From an uncultured Clostridium sp. (GTDB lineage: Bacteria > Bacillota > Clostridia > TANB77 > CAG-508): a stretch of 64,000 nt of DNA. Of this stretch, positions 29,705 through 39,987 are shown one piece after another. The notes beneath the pieces were generated by a model. That model saw only the letters and a list, made by a program, of their open reading frames with translations. It was not told the origin of the DNA and did not search any database. Position numbers and translations under genes: made by a program. Every line of letters starts with the position of its first letter. Within the stretch, counting starts at the first letter, position 1. Location: the NCBI GenBank assembly GCA_900557195.1, contig USRT01000003.1, positions 1 to 64,000 on the forward strand, in the 5' to 3' direction.

Positions 29705-29763
29705 AATATCAAAAAGAGAAGCATTTGAGTTCAGATGAAATCAAATACTTCTTTTTTGATATT
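29705..29763 (+). terminator. terminator
   Basis: AATATCAAAAAG...AAGCATTTGA pairs with TCAAATACTT..CTTTTTTGATATT. Confidence 0.75.
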
Positions 29764-29850
29764 AATCTAATTGTTGGAGATATTTATAAAAGTCCATAAA
29801 GGAAACTACAACTAATGAGATAAGATAATATCTAAAAATTACAAAGAGCA

Positions 29851-29970
29851 ATGTTTAGCGCAATAAACGATTTTGAAAATATAGATAAAAAAACAATTAT
29901 GAGCTTAATGGATAGAATAGAGATAATGGATTCAGAGAGTATAAAGATATATTATAAATTCTCTGAATAA
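29851..29970 (+). pseudogene. possible C-terminal remnant of a serine recombinase
   Basis: A 39-codon stretch reads AMFSAINDFENIDK...LMDRIEIMDSESIKIYYKFSE and stops. The LxDRIEI...IKIYYKF ending resembles the extreme C-terminus of large serine recombinases. No start, catalytic domain or ribosome site is present upstream, so this would be a decayed remnant. The assignment is tentative. The rest of 29764-30222 shows only a hairpin at about 29993-30023. Confidence 0.35.
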
Positions 29971-30222
29971 GTATATTTTTTATTTTGGTCAAACATAATT
30001 CAAGATATTAATTATGTTTGTTCCAAATCTAAAAATCTATTCCAATAGCAATGGGGACTGATAACAATATAATGTTAAAAATAAAAAAACTGTAGCTTAT
30101 ATATGATTGCAATTTATTAGATTTTATGGTAGTATCACATCAGATTAAAAGAATGAAGTTTCAAATAAAATAGAAAATATTGATAAAAAAACTAAATGCG
30201 AAAGAAGTGATAAAGAGCATAT

Positions 30223-31211
30223 ATGGATTTACCAATAGAATTAAGAAATGAACTAGAAGCTAGAGTAAATAGTAGTCAAATAAAAGAATTAATTCAAAAC
30301 ACCAAAAATCTTTCAGAGAAATATAGAAATGAAAGTGGAAATAGTAAGAGGCTTTTAACAACAAGTAAAGAGGCCACAGCATATAGTTTATTTAGAATGC
30401 CGGCAACATATGGCGCTGTATATAAAGCTTTAGAACATACTTTTAATTTAATAGAAGATGAAATACATACTATGCTAGACGCCGGCGCAGGTACAGGAGC
30501 AGCATCTTGGGCAGCAAGCGAATTGTTAGATATTAACAATATAGTTTGTTTAGAAAGAGAAAAAGCTATGATTGAACTTGGAGAAGATTTAGTAAAGTCC
30601 TCTAATTTAGAAAGCTTAAAAAATTCAAAATGGTTACAAAGAGATTTAGCAAAAGATGATATAGAAGAAAAAGCAGAGCTTGTAATTGCATCATATGTAT
30701 TAAATGAAATGAAAAAAGATCAAAGAATAAAAGTATTAGAAAAACTATGGAATTCTACAGAAAAAATATTGCTTATAATAGAACCAGGAACACCAATACG
30801 GATATAAATGTCTAATGGAAATAAGAAGAGAATTAATAAAAATAGGAGCTAAAGTAATTGCACCATGTACACATGAAAAAGAGTGCATGCTTCCAAAAGA
30901 AGATTGGTGTCACGCAACCTGTAGAATAGCAAGAAACAAAATACACAAACAATTAAAAGATGGGATAGTTCCATATGAAGACGAAAAATTTTCATATATA
31001 GCCTTTTCTAAAATACCATACAAAAAAGCAGAAATTAGAATATTAAGACATCCAAAAATAGAACCAGGGAAAATAACTTTAGACATCTGCACAAAAGATA
31101 ACATTAAGAGAATAATTGTTACAAAAAAAGATAAACAATCATTCAAACTAGCAAGAAAAATAAAATGTCGGAGACAAATGCTCATATAATGAAATAAATA
31201 AAGATAAATAG
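30223..31211 (+). CDS. Rsm22-like ribosomal-subunit methyltransferase with two CGGN +1 sites
   Basis: Skipping C30799 (ATA-C-GGA, Gly193) and C31169 (TGT-C-GGA, Gly316) joins three segments into 328 residues. The first part has the SAM-binding motif MLDAGAGTGAAS near residues 85-97 and LVIASYVLNEM. After the first shift comes GYKCLMEIRRELIKIGAKVIAPCTHEKECML...WCHATCRIAR, the cysteine-containing region of Rsm22-type small-subunit methyltransferases (mitoribosomal mS35-like). The Cys set likely binds a metal cluster. Without the first shift the protein loses this half. Confidence 0.85.
30799..30802 (+). other. CGG +1 frameshift site 11 (CGGA, Gly193 of Rsm22-like)
   Basis: Codons run CCA ATA [C] GGA TAT, giving EPGTPIGYKCLMEIRRE. 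Confidence 0.88.
31169..31172 (+). other. CGG +1 frameshift site 12 (CGGA, Gly316 of Rsm22-like)
   Basis: Codons run AAA TGT [C] GGA GAC, giving RKIKCGDKCSYN and a stop at 31209. Confidence 0.7.
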
Positions 31212-31379
31212 TGCTAACCTATAAATAAAAGTAAAAAACACAGATCAATACATGTACAAGAGATAAGAAGCATACCATACATAAAGGTTTATAGGCAAAA
31301 CCTACAAAAACCTAAATATATTTATAAAAAGTGTTCATCTGTAACTATCCAAAACGAACACTTAGCAAAGGAGAAATTT

Positions 31380-33150
31380 ATGGATAACAAATATAATTGG
31401 GACTTAACACAAATTTTCAAAAACGAAGAAGATTTTAATAACAGTAAGAACGAGTTATATAAAATTCTAGATAAAATAAAAGAATTTCAAGGAAAGCTAT
31501 GCGACTCAGCAGAAAATCTATACAACTTATATTCTTTATACGAAAAAGCAGAAGAACTATTCGAAAAAATATATCCATATGGAATGCTAAAATACCATTT
31601 AGATATGGCAAATCAAGATTCAATAAAACTATTTAAATTAGTAGAAAAAATAGAATCAGATTTTAGTATAGCAGTCTCATACATTACTCCAGAAATAATA
31701 AACCAAGATGAAGCAAAAATTCAGGGCTTTTTTAACGAAAAGAAGGAATTAAATAAATATAAAAGAGACATTGAAGAAATACTAGAAAAGAAAAAATATA
31801 TATTAAGTAAAGAAGAAGAAAATTTATTATCAAACTATTCTGAGATTTTTGCAAACTCTGAAAATACATACGATATATTTACAAATGCAGAATTAAAATA
31901 TGGAAAAATTAAAAATGAAAATGGAGAAGAAGTAGAACTTACAGATGCTACATATACAAATTTTCTAAAAAGCAAAAACAGAAATGTAAGAAAAGATGCT
32001 TTTAATTTAATGTACAATACCTATCAAAAATATATAAATACAATTACAGAATTATATATATCAAGAGTAAAATATTCTACTATAACAAGCAAAATAAGAA
32101 ATTATAAATCATCATTAGAAAAAGCGGTAATACATGATGATGCAAGTATTAAAGTATATGATACTCTAATTAATACTGTAAGTAAGATGATGAATGTAAA
32201 TCATGAATTTATAAGTTTAAAAAAGGAATTATTAAAATTAGATTCAATTAATATGTATGATATATATTGTAATCCATTAGAATTAAAGCCAGAAACAATA
32301 ACATTTGAGCAGGCAAAAGAAGAAGTATTAAATGCTTTATCAATACTTGGAGAGGATTATATTAAATTACTAAATGAAGCTTTTGATAATAGATGGATAG
32401 ATGTATACGAAAAAGAAAACAAAAGAGCTCGGAGCATATAGTATGGGAATATATGGTCTGCATCCATTTGTTTTAACTAATTTTATAGGAGATAAAAGAG
32501 ATACAAGCACTATTGCCCACGAACTTGGTCATGCAATGCATTCATACTACTCAGATAATAATCAAAATATATTAGATGCAAGTTATACAATAATGGTAGC
32601 AGAAGTAGCATCAACTGTTAATGAAATATTATTAAGTAGTTATCAAATAAAAAATGAAAATGATAAGGTAAAAAAAGCAAGTCTAATATATGAAATGTTA
32701 GAAATGATAAGAGCAACACTATTTAGACAAGCAATGTTTGCAGAATTTGAAAAAATAGTACATGAAAAAATAGAAGAAGGACAAATGCTATCAGCAGAAG
32801 ATTTAAATAATATTCATTATGATTTAAACAAAAAATATTTTGGAAGTTCTATAGAAGTAGATGAAAATATTAAATATGAATGGGCAAGAATACCACATTT
32901 CTATAGTTGTTTCTATGTATATAAATATGCAACTGGAATATCAGCTGCAATTGCTATAGCAAGTAAGATTTTAAGTAAAGAAGCAGGATATGTAGAAAAA
33001 TATAAAGAAATGTTGAAACAAGGAAAAACAAAAAAATCAATAGATTTATTAAAAATGGTAGATGTAGACTTAGAAAGTAGCAAACCATATGAAGATGCAA
33101 TAAATTTTTACAAAAAAAATATAGAAGAATTAAAAAGACTAATTAAATAA
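31380..33150 (+). CDS. pepF: M3-family oligoendopeptidase F with CGGA +1 site
   Basis: Skipping C32430 (GCT-C-GGA, Gly351) joins two segments into 589 residues, the normal PepF length. PepF is a cytosolic zinc endopeptidase acting on short peptides. The junction reads ENKRAGAYSMGIYGLHPFVL, the conserved PepF substrate-binding stretch (KRSGAYS). The zinc motif HELGHAMH lies 30 residues later, with the third ligand region in the EVASTVNE helix. Unshifted product would lack the active site. AAAGGAG lies before ATG 31380. A terminator follows the gene. Confidence 0.93.
32430..32433 (+). other. CGG +1 frameshift site 13 (CGGA, Gly351 of PepF)
   Basis: Codons run AGA GCT [C] GGA GCA, upstream of the HELGH zinc motif. 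Confidence 0.92.
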
Positions 33151-33193
33151 TAATTATGTTTTATAAAAGAGTATCTTCGAAAAATACTTAAAA

Positions 33194-33249
33194 GGGACAA
33201 TTCCAAATGAATAAATATTGTATTTGTATATTTGGAACTGTCTTTTTTT
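33194..33249 (+). terminator. terminator after pepF
   Basis: GGGACAATTCCAAAT pairs with ATTTGGAACTGTC, then seven T. Confidence 0.85.
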
Positions 33250-33331
33250 ATATAAAAAACAATAAAATAAAAAATGCCAACAAAATTATTGCTCTAATGT
33301 GTCTAAATATTAGAAAGGAATGGTGGTACAA

Positions 33332-34597
33332 ATGAAACAAAATAAAGCAAGAATAATAGGAGCTTTATCAATATTAATAGTAGTTATTTTAGTATTATTA
33401 ATAGTAATAGGAGTTATGAAATATATTATAACTAACAATGAACCAAATAATAATATAGTTAGTAAAGTAAATAAAAATACCAATACTTTAAATGTGCAAG
33501 AAAAAAATTTAAATGATTTACCAAAAAACTATAATATGCAAGATGCAATCTCTGATGGATGTTTTACAATTGCAAATAATAATGTAATATACAATAAAAA
33601 AGTATTAGATAATTTTATAGACAGGTTAAATGTAAATAAAGGAGAAAGACAAGATACAAGATTAAGAATTGCGCAATTTACAACAGAAGGAGATATGATT
33701 ATAACAGATATTGAATATAAAGTATCAGAATATATAGAATCTGGTAAAACAAAAAAGAAAGGTAGTTATATAGTAACCAAAGATAATACAAGAGATAAAT
33801 GGTCTGCAGAGAATGATAGAAAAATTGAAACAAATGATGATATACCAGAAGAATATTATGATTTTGTAGTAGAAGAACAAGGAGATATAATAGATATAAA
33901 ATTGAAGTTATTAGCAGAAATAAATTATATAGAAGGTGCCAAAATCTATGAAGATATCTATTTATGTTCATATTCAAAAGATGCAAATATAATAGAAGAA
34001 ACAAAGTCATTTTTTGGAAAGATAATAGAATCCCAAAAAGATTATATAATTGTAGAGCCAAATGAAGATGAGGAAATAAGAAAATCATCAGACCAAGTAA
34101 TAATTTCTCTTGTAGAAAATAATGATATAATTTACAAATCAGGAACTAATGTAAAAATAACATATTCAGGATTTATAATGGAAACATATCCTGCTAAAAT
34201 AGATGCGATAAATATAGAAATAAAATCTGTAGATAATTTTGAAATTTTTTTCACTAAATCGCAAGAATCTTCAGAAAAAGACATAATATTAACAAAACAA
34301 GAAATGGAAGATTATAATTATAATATATACTCATATGGTGGAAGTGTAGAAATTAGCATAAATGATGAGAAAATGTCATTAAGAGAAGCGTTGTTAAACA
34401 ATAAAATTACAATGGATGAAATTATACAAAAAGCTAACAATGATTTAGAAAATGAAATAATTAAAGGTGACATGTATAGAGATGGTGGCAGTATGATATA
34501 CCAATATGATTCTTATACGATTATAAAATATCATGATTTAGAAGGAAATAGAGATGTATATATAGGAAGCCCAGAAATGCAGATGGGAGTGAAATAA
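33332..34597 (+). CDS. membrane-anchored hypothetical protein
   Basis: The 421-residue product has one N-terminal TM helix (residues about 8-30), followed by a large polar extracytoplasmic region rich in Asp, Glu, Asn and Lys. No cysteine follows the helix, so it is not a lipoprotein. No family was recognised. GGTGG supports ATG 33332 over the in-frame ATG at 33320, although GAAAGGA is close to both. A strong terminator follows, so it is monocistronic. Confidence 0.6.
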   Translation: MKQNKARIIGALSILIVVILVLLIVIGVMKYIITNNEPNNNIVSKVNKNTNTLNVQEKNLNDLPKNYNMQDAISDGCFTIANNNVIYNKKVLDNFIDRLNVNKGERQDTRLRIAQFTTEGDMIITDIEYKVSEYIESGKTKKKGSYIVTKDNTRDKWSAENDRKIETNDDIPEEYYDFVVEEQGDIIDIKLKLLAEINYIEGAKIYEDIYLCSYSKDANIIEETKSFFGKIIESQKDYIIVEPNEDEEIRKSSDQVIISLVENNDIIYKSGTNVKITYSGFIMETYPAKIDAINIEIKSVDNFEIFFTKSQESSEKDIILTKQEMEDYNYNIYSYGGSVEISINDEKMSLREALLNNKITMDEIIQKANNDLENEIIKGDMYRDGGSMIYQYDSYTIIKYHDLEGNRDVYIGSPEMQMGVK

Positions 34598-34604
34598 ATT
34601 ATGT

Positions 34605-34665
34605 ATGAGGAGAGCTTTTATATAAGGACAGAATTGTTCTTATTAATAGCTCCTCTCATTTTTTG
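34605..34665 (+). terminator. terminator
   Basis: ATGAGGAGAGCT pairs with AGCTCCTCTCAT, followed by six T. Confidence 0.85.
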
Positions 34666-34871
34666 TTTAAAAAGTAGCCAAAATATGATTAATATTTGGA
34701 AAAATTATAAATTTATATGAATTTGCAGTAAATCATAATTAATTGTTAGTATAATATATAAATATTAACTAATTAGAAAATGCGTTTAAAACAAATGTTA
34801 GACAATTTAAACTGAATATTATATAATACCCAAAAATAAATAAGTAATTAAAATTATATAAGGAGGAAAAA

Positions 34872-35384
34872 ATGGAAAATATTGAATTTCTAGATTTAGT
34901 TGATGAAAATGATAATGTAATTGGTAAAGAAGACAGAAATATAATATACAAAAATAATTGGAGAAATTTTAGAGTAATAAATATAATGATATTTACTACT
35001 GATAATAAAATAGTAGTTCCAAAAAGAAGCGGAAACAGAAGAGTTTTTCCAAATTGCTATGATTGTTCAGTTGGAGGACATGTCTCAGCAGGAGAAACTT
35101 ATGAAGATGCAGCATATAGAGAACTAGAAGAAGAATTAGGAATTACTAATGTTAAATTGGAAGAAATTGCATATTTTAGACCTTATGACATAAATACTAG
35201 TGCATTTTCAAAAATGTATAAATTAGTATATGATGGAGAATTAAATTATGACAAAGATGGAATTCAAGAAATTTTCTATATGGATAAAGAAGAAATAAAA
35301 GAACTAATAAAAGAAAATCCATTACAATTTAAAGAAGATTATCCTAAATTTTTTAAATGGTTAGATGAAAATAATATCTTATAG
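34872..35384 (+). CDS. Nudix hydrolase
   Basis: The 170-residue protein has a complete Nudix box, GGHVSAGETYEDAAYREL then EEELGI, near residues 72-95. The N-terminal FLDLVDENDNVIGKEDR resembles the YfcD/IDI-like subgroup that hydrolyses nucleoside diphosphate derivatives or isomerises isopentenyl diphosphate. The substrate is undetermined. AAGGAGGA precedes ATG 34872. The lgt gene follows after about 100 bases. Confidence 0.88.
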   Translation: MENIEFLDLVDENDNVIGKEDRNIIYKNNWRNFRVINIMIFTTDNKIVVPKRSGNRRVFPNCYDCSVGGHVSAGETYEDAAYRELEEELGITNVKLEEIAYFRPYDINTSAFSKMYKLVYDGELNYDKDGIQEIFYMDKEEIKELIKENPLQFKEDYPKFFKWLDENNIL

Positions 35385-35483
35385 TCAAATAATTACGATT
35401 TCACACAGATAAAAAAATAAATTAATATTAATAAAAAATATAATCAAAAATAAAAATTTTAAATAAAAGGAGAAATTAAATAA

Positions 35484-36282
35484 ATGAAAGAAGTAGTATT
35501 TCCATTATTAAATTTAAAATTAAATATAAATCCAATCATGTTTAATATATTTGGGATTAATATTTATTGGTATGCTTTTCTAATAGTATTTTCTATTATA
35601 TTGGGAATAATAATTTGTAAAAAAAATGAGGGAAAGTTTGGAATAAAATTTGATAATATATTAGATTTATTAATATATGTTTTACCAATATCTATAATAT
35701 GTGCAAGATTATATTATGTAATATTTAGTATAAATTTATATTGGCAAAATCCACTTGAGATATTTAATATTAGAGACGGAGGGCTTGCAATATATGGAGG
35801 AATAATTGGAGCAGTAATTACAATATTAATATATTGTAAAAATAAAAAAATATCTACTTTAGATGTGTTAGATTATGTAGCACCTTGTCTTGCTTTAGGG
35901 CAGTGTATAGGAAGATGGGGTAACTTTTTTAATGTAGAAGCACATGGAGAAGTTACTAAATGTATATTTAGAATGGGAATAATAGAAAATGGAAATTATA
36001 TAGAAGTACATCCTACATTTTTTTATGAATCAATAGGAACATTAATAATATTTATAGTTTTAATGATATTACAAAGAAAAAGGAAATTTAAAGGGCAAAT
36101 TACATATATATATTTAGTAATGTACTCATTTATTAGAACTCTAATAGAAAATCTTAGAACAGATAGTTTAATGTTTATGAATTTTAGAGTATCTCGGGGT
36201 ACTTTCTATATGTATATTTATAATATTTAGTGTTTTATTAATATATAATTATAAAAAAGAAAGTGAGAATAATAAAATATGA
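35484..36282 (+). CDS. lgt: prolipoprotein diacylglyceryl transferase with CGGG +1 site
   Basis: The 265-residue protein transfers diacylglycerol to the lipobox Cys of prolipoproteins at the membrane. It has seven predicted TM segments, the YGGIIGA stretch, GQCIGRWGNFFNVEAHG (catalytic core, essential Arg, Asn and Glu) and HPTFFYES. C36195 (TCT-C-GGG, Gly238) must be skipped to add the last TM helix (VLSICIFIIFSVLLIYNYKK). The shifted frame ends at TGA 36280-36282, overlapping the next gene's ATG as ATGA. Such tight coupling would be lost in the unshifted frame, which stops earlier. Confidence 0.92.
36195..36198 (+). other. CGG +1 frameshift site 14 (CGGG, Gly238 of Lgt)
   Basis: Codons run GTA TCT [C] GGG GTA, restoring the last TM helix and an ATGA junction with the next gene. 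Confidence 0.88.
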
Positions 36283-37043
36283 TATTTGCAAAACCAGGAA
36301 CATATAAAGAATGTGGACTATTTAGTTTTGGTCACTTTTCACTAATAATATCAACTATAATTGGAATTTGTATAGCCATTAAATGTACAAAGATAAAAGA
36401 AAAAAATGATGTAAAAGTAATAATAATGAAAACAACTATATTAGTTTGGATATTAGAAATAATAAAAATAATCTTTAATTTGAAAATAGGAAATGGAAAT
36501 AATATTAATACTTATGTACCATTATATTATTGTAGTATTTTGTTATATGCTGGTATATTTAGCTCTGTAAAAAATAAATTTATAAAAAGAGTGGGAGATG
36601 TATTTTTAGCAACTGGTGGAATAGTTGCTGGAATAGTTTTTATCATGTTTCCAACAACATCATTATTAACATATCCAATATTTCATTATATAAGCATGCA
36701 GAGTTTTGTATATCATGGAGTCATGATATATTTAGGTGTAATTATAAATAAATATAAATATATAAAAATCGAAAAAAAAGACATTTTATATTATGCAGGA
36801 TTAATTTTGTTAATTTGTATAATTGCATATATTATAAATAGTATATTTGATAGCAATCTAATGTTTATATCAAAAGATTTTCCAGCAAGTCCTATTACTA
36901 TTTTATATAAAATTACAGGAAGAGCATTTCCAATAGTTATGACTACTTGTCAGATGACTTTGCCATTTTATATAGTATATGGCATAAATAAAATTTTGAC
37001 TCACAAGAAATTTGAGAATTTGAGTTGTCTAGGCAGTGAGTAA
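36279..37043 (+). CDS. YwaF-like (TIGR02206) integral membrane protein
   Basis: The 254-residue protein has about six to seven TM helices. The early FGHFSLIIS and VPLYYCSILLYAG stretches, with PIFHYISMQSFVYHGVMIYLG in the middle, match the YwaF/TMEM164-like family of unknown function. It starts within the end of lgt (ATGA overlap), so translation is coupled to completion of the shifted lgt frame. Confidence 0.75.
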   Translation: MIFAKPGTYKECGLFSFGHFSLIISTIIGICIAIKCTKIKEKNDVKVIIMKTTILVWILEIIKIIFNLKIGNGNNINTYVPLYYCSILLYAGIFSSVKNKFIKRVGDVFLATGGIVAGIVFIMFPTTSLLTYPIFHYISMQSFVYHGVMIYLGVIINKYKYIKIEKKDILYYAGLILLICIIAYIINSIFDSNLMFISKDFPASPITILYKITGRAFPIVMTTCQMTLPFYIVYGINKILTHKKFENLSCLGSE

Positions 37044-37361
37044 TCATTCAAAAATGCTTTAAAATATAATAATGGTTAGTGAAAAATTTGTAATAAATAG
37101 TAATGTTTTGTGAAATATCATATAGGTTTCTATATTTGTGTTTACATAAATGTAGAAAATGTGTTATAATATATTTGATAACTTTTTTGTATACTCAAAA
37201 TAAAGAGTTTTACTATATATTCATACGTATGATTTATATGTTTATTTTTTAGGCATATACATCATTAAACCATTATAGTACTAATTTTTAAGTGTCTCTG
37301 AATACTGCGAATTTAGAAGCTTAATTTTTGCTACTATGCACCATAAGAAAGGTTGAATTTT
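37044..37361 (+). promoter_or_regulatory. intergenic region with promoter for the kinase-like gene
   Basis: No gene was seen. TTTACA at 37141-37146 and TATAAT at 37165-37170 are spaced by 18 bases, about 190 bases before the acquired gene, leaving a long leader of unknown role. Confidence 0.6.
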
Positions 37362-38225
37362 ATGCAAAGAAAAATAATTGACAGAAATAGTGTGCCAAAG
37401 AATGCATACACTAGAAACCAAGCTGAATCTTACAGATGGTTTGCCGAACTACAAAATATGGTGATAAGGTATCATGGAATAAGATTTCCTTTTGAAGTTT
37501 GGAACAAATTGTTTAAAAAGACCGAGTGTAAGATAGTACTTTCCGAAGATGAGCTTGACTTAAAATCTTCTAAGCGGACTGCTATAATTCTTCTTGGACT
37601 TTCCTGTTGTGGAAAAACCTCATATGGAAGAGCTTTAAAAGAAAAGTATCCGTCATTTGAACTTTGTAGTTTTGATGAAGTGGAAATGAGCTGTGTTTTG
37701 GAATGTCTTGAAAAAGGAGCAATGCCTAGCGAGGAGGTTGCTGATGTAATGGCCGAAAGTAAGTTTGGTCATTTATTGGAGATGTATGCTAAATCTGCAA
37801 AAAACATAGTAATTGATGGTCAGTTTGTAACATCAAATTCACGAGGTGCACTTATTAAAACTTTGCGTCAGATAGGATACAAGGAGATTATAATATTTAA
37901 TTTTCTTAATATGCCAAGAAAAGATGCGAAGATAAGAATTCAAAAGCGTGCTTTGGAGGAAGCAATGTATGATAGCTATTCGACTAAACTTTCTGCATTA
38001 GAATTAGTACGGCTCAGACACTCCATGATGGGAAAAGATACAACACAGATGCTTACTGACATAATGCCAATTGAAGTATGGAAAGAAACAGAAGCCTACA
38101 AGAAGAACTATAGTGATATCTATAGAAACTACTTCGAGTATGAGGTGATTAATTCAGGAGTTATGTTCCAGATGAAATATAACCTTTTTACATCAGGAGT
38201 TGATAAGTTTTTCTGCGTATATTGA
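37362..38225 (+). CDS. P-loop kinase-like protein, probably acquired
   Basis: The 287-residue protein has Walker A LLGLSCCGKTSYGRA near residues 77-91, CSFDEVE near 103-109, and a NIVIDGQFVT Walker-B-like strand near 146. The pattern resembles small-molecule or polynucleotide-kinase/zeta-toxin-type P-loop kinases. The substrate is unknown. AAAGG serves ATG 37362. The gene is flanked by its own promoter and terminator, uses more GC-rich codons than native genes, and has two in-frame CGG codons as Arg (37575-37577, 38010-38012). Confidence 0.75.
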   Translation: MQRKIIDRNSVPKNAYTRNQAESYRWFAELQNMVIRYHGIRFPFEVWNKLFKKTECKIVLSEDELDLKSSKRTAIILLGLSCCGKTSYGRALKEKYPSFELCSFDEVEMSCVLECLEKGAMPSEEVADVMAESKFGHLLEMYAKSAKNIVIDGQFVTSNSRGALIKTLRQIGYKEIIIFNFLNMPRKDAKIRIQKRALEEAMYDSYSTKLSALELVRLRHSMMGKDTTQMLTDIMPIEVWKETEAYKKNYSDIYRNYFEYEVINSGVMFQMKYNLFTSGVDKFFCVY

Positions 38226-38238
38226 TTTATTTTGGGTA

Positions 38239-38272
38239 GAGACATTGTGTTTTTCACAATGTCTCTTTTGTC
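38239..38272 (+). terminator. terminator after kinase-like gene
   Basis: AGAGACATTGTG pairs with CACAATGTCTCT, followed by TTTGTCTT. Confidence 0.85.
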
Positions 38273-38320
38273 TTATAAATTGCAACAAATTAAAATAATA
38301 ATGTTATATTAATGATATTA

Positions 38321-38347
38321 AAAAAGCTATTTAAATAGCTTTTTTTA
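38321..38347. terminator. second short terminator-like hairpin
   Basis: AAAAAGCTATTTAAATAGCTTTTTTT, symmetric and usable in both directions. Confidence 0.6.
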
Positions 38348-38479
38348 ATACCTAGCACCAGCATAATATATAATTTATTAAAATTAAAACTATTTTTAAA
38401 TACACTATAATATAAGAATTTTATTTTCTTTTTTTCGTTTATATGATATAAAGTGTTTAGTAAAAAAGGAGGAGAGAAT

Positions 38480-39112
38480 ATGCTAGAGAATGTTGAAGTT
38501 CTATTTCACAGTGCTATTAAATTCTATTTTAATAATAAAATTGTATATGTTGATCCATATGGATTACAAGAATTTACAAAAGATGCAGATATAATATTTA
38601 TAACACATGACCATTATGATCATTTTTCGATTGATGATATACAAAAGATTAAAAAGGAAGATACAGTATTTATATTACCAGAAAGTATGAATGAAAAAGC
38701 AATTGAAAGTGGAATTGAAACTGATAAAATTATAAAAGTAGTGCCAAATAAAGAGTATGAATATCAAGAATTAAAATTTGAAACAATACCATCATACAAT
38801 ATAAATAAAAAATTTCATCCAAAAGAAAATAATTGGATAGGATATATAATTGAAGTTAATAATATAAGATATTATATTGCAGGAGATACAGACTTTACAC
38901 CAGAAAGTAAAAATGTGAAATGTGATATAGCATTAGTTCCAATTGGCGGAACATATACTATGAACTATGAAGAGGCAGCAAAGCTTGTGAATCAAATAAG
39001 TCCTAAAATTGTAATACCAATTCATTATGGAAAGGTTGTTGGAACAAAGCAGGATGCAGAAAAATTTAAAGGTATATTATATAAAGACATAGAATGTGTA
39101 ATTATGATATAA
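38480..39112 (+). CDS. UlaG-like metallo-beta-lactamase-fold hydrolase
   Basis: The 210-residue protein has the MBL zinc motif FITHDHYDHF near residues 44-53, AGDTDFTPE near 137 and PIHYGKVVGT near 180. This is the layout of short UlaG/YycJ-related hydrolases. The substrate is unknown and cytoplasmic location is likely. GGAGGAG before ATG 38480 excludes the in-frame upstream ATG at 38453. It has its own bidirectional terminator. Confidence 0.88.
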   Translation: MLENVEVLFHSAIKFYFNNKIVYVDPYGLQEFTKDADIIFITHDHYDHFSIDDIQKIKKEDTVFILPESMNEKAIESGIETDKIIKVVPNKEYEYQELKFETIPSYNINKKFHPKENNWIGYIIEVNNIRYYIAGDTDFTPESKNVKCDIALVPIGGTYTMNYEEAAKLVNQISPKIVIPIHYGKVVGTKQDAEKFKGILYKDIECVIMI

Positions 39113-39156
39113 AATAGTATTAGTGTAAGTAAAAAATATGCTAAAATTAATAAAAA

Positions 39157-39195
39157 ATGTACAAAGACCCACAAATGAGTGGGTCTTTGTACATT
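39157..39195. terminator. bidirectional terminator
   Basis: AATGTACAAAGACCCAC and GTGGGTCTTTGTACATT form a perfect 17-bp stem between convergent genes. Confidence 0.9.
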
Positions 39196-39987
39196 TTATG
39201 ATGCGTATTCGCAAAGCACTTTGTAGGCTTTCTCCGCCATCTCGGAAGAAAGTGTAGCCTCAAAAACTTTCTTGTATCCTGCAAGAATGCTAGGATAGCC
39301 GTATCCAGGCTGAAGTAATATCTCACGAGCGAAATTGTACTTTTTAATACAGCTTGTCATAAGAGTTGCTGCAAAGAGTACATACTCGCCATAGGTATGA
39401 CAATACTTCATTTTATCGAACTTTTCGCCAGAAGCAAAATGATCAAAAACAAACTTGGATACATAAGTCTGGTCCGCATCAGGATTATCATGGCGATAAC
39501 CTTTGGCATCAGTTTCAACCTCCCGAATAAGGTATGAAACGCATGCGGCGGCATTTTCGAGGTCATCTGCAGCTGTAATGATTGCTATATACAGATAACT
39601 AATCTGCGAAACGCAAAGTTGTAAACGGCCATGATATAACATTACATCGCGGAAAATCTGGATGCTTGCGTCAGTGGGATTTTCGAAGTCTTCATGAAGA
39701 AGATACTTGTCAAATCTTTCGAGACCAAGTACGTTATGGGAAATCTCACTATCCCAAAACTTTCCAAGAAGTCTGTACTGGTCAACACGACCGTCATCGT
39801 GATGTTCAGCACAAAGAAGGAGTAATTCCTTACTGATGGCTACACCACTCTTGTCATAGAGTTTTTCTACAAAACGTATTACGTTTTCTACGTGTAAACG
39901 CTTTGCATCAAGGGCATCAGAACCCTTGAAAATGTCGAAATAACGGTTGTCGAGGTGGTACTGGTTGATAAAACTGTTCATAAACAT
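39196..39987 (-). CDS. HD-domain protein, probably acquired
   Basis: The 263-residue protein contains HVENVIRFVEKL near residue 28 and CAEHHDDGRVDQ near 53, an HD phosphohydrolase pattern (H...HD). YHGRLQLCVSQISYLYIAIITAADDLENA supplies the distal Asp region. The substrate is unknown. GAAAGAAGG on the minus strand supports ATG 39987, and the upstream extension to 40089 is low-complexity and unlikely. Composition differs from neighbours, and CGG at 39525-39523 is an in-frame Arg. Confidence 0.75.
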   Translation of the reverse strand: MFMNSFINQYHLDNRYFDIFKGSDALDAKRLHVENVIRFVEKLYDKSGVAISKELLLLCAEHHDDGRVDQYRLLGKFWDSEISHNVLGLERFDKYLLHEDFENPTDASIQIFRDVMLYHGRLQLCVSQISYLYIAIITAADDLENAAACVSYLIREVETDAKGYRHDNPDADQTYVSKFVFDHFASGEKFDKMKYCHTYGEYVLFAATLMTSCIKKYNFAREILLQPGYGYPSILAGYKKVFEATLSSEMAEKAYKVLCEYAS

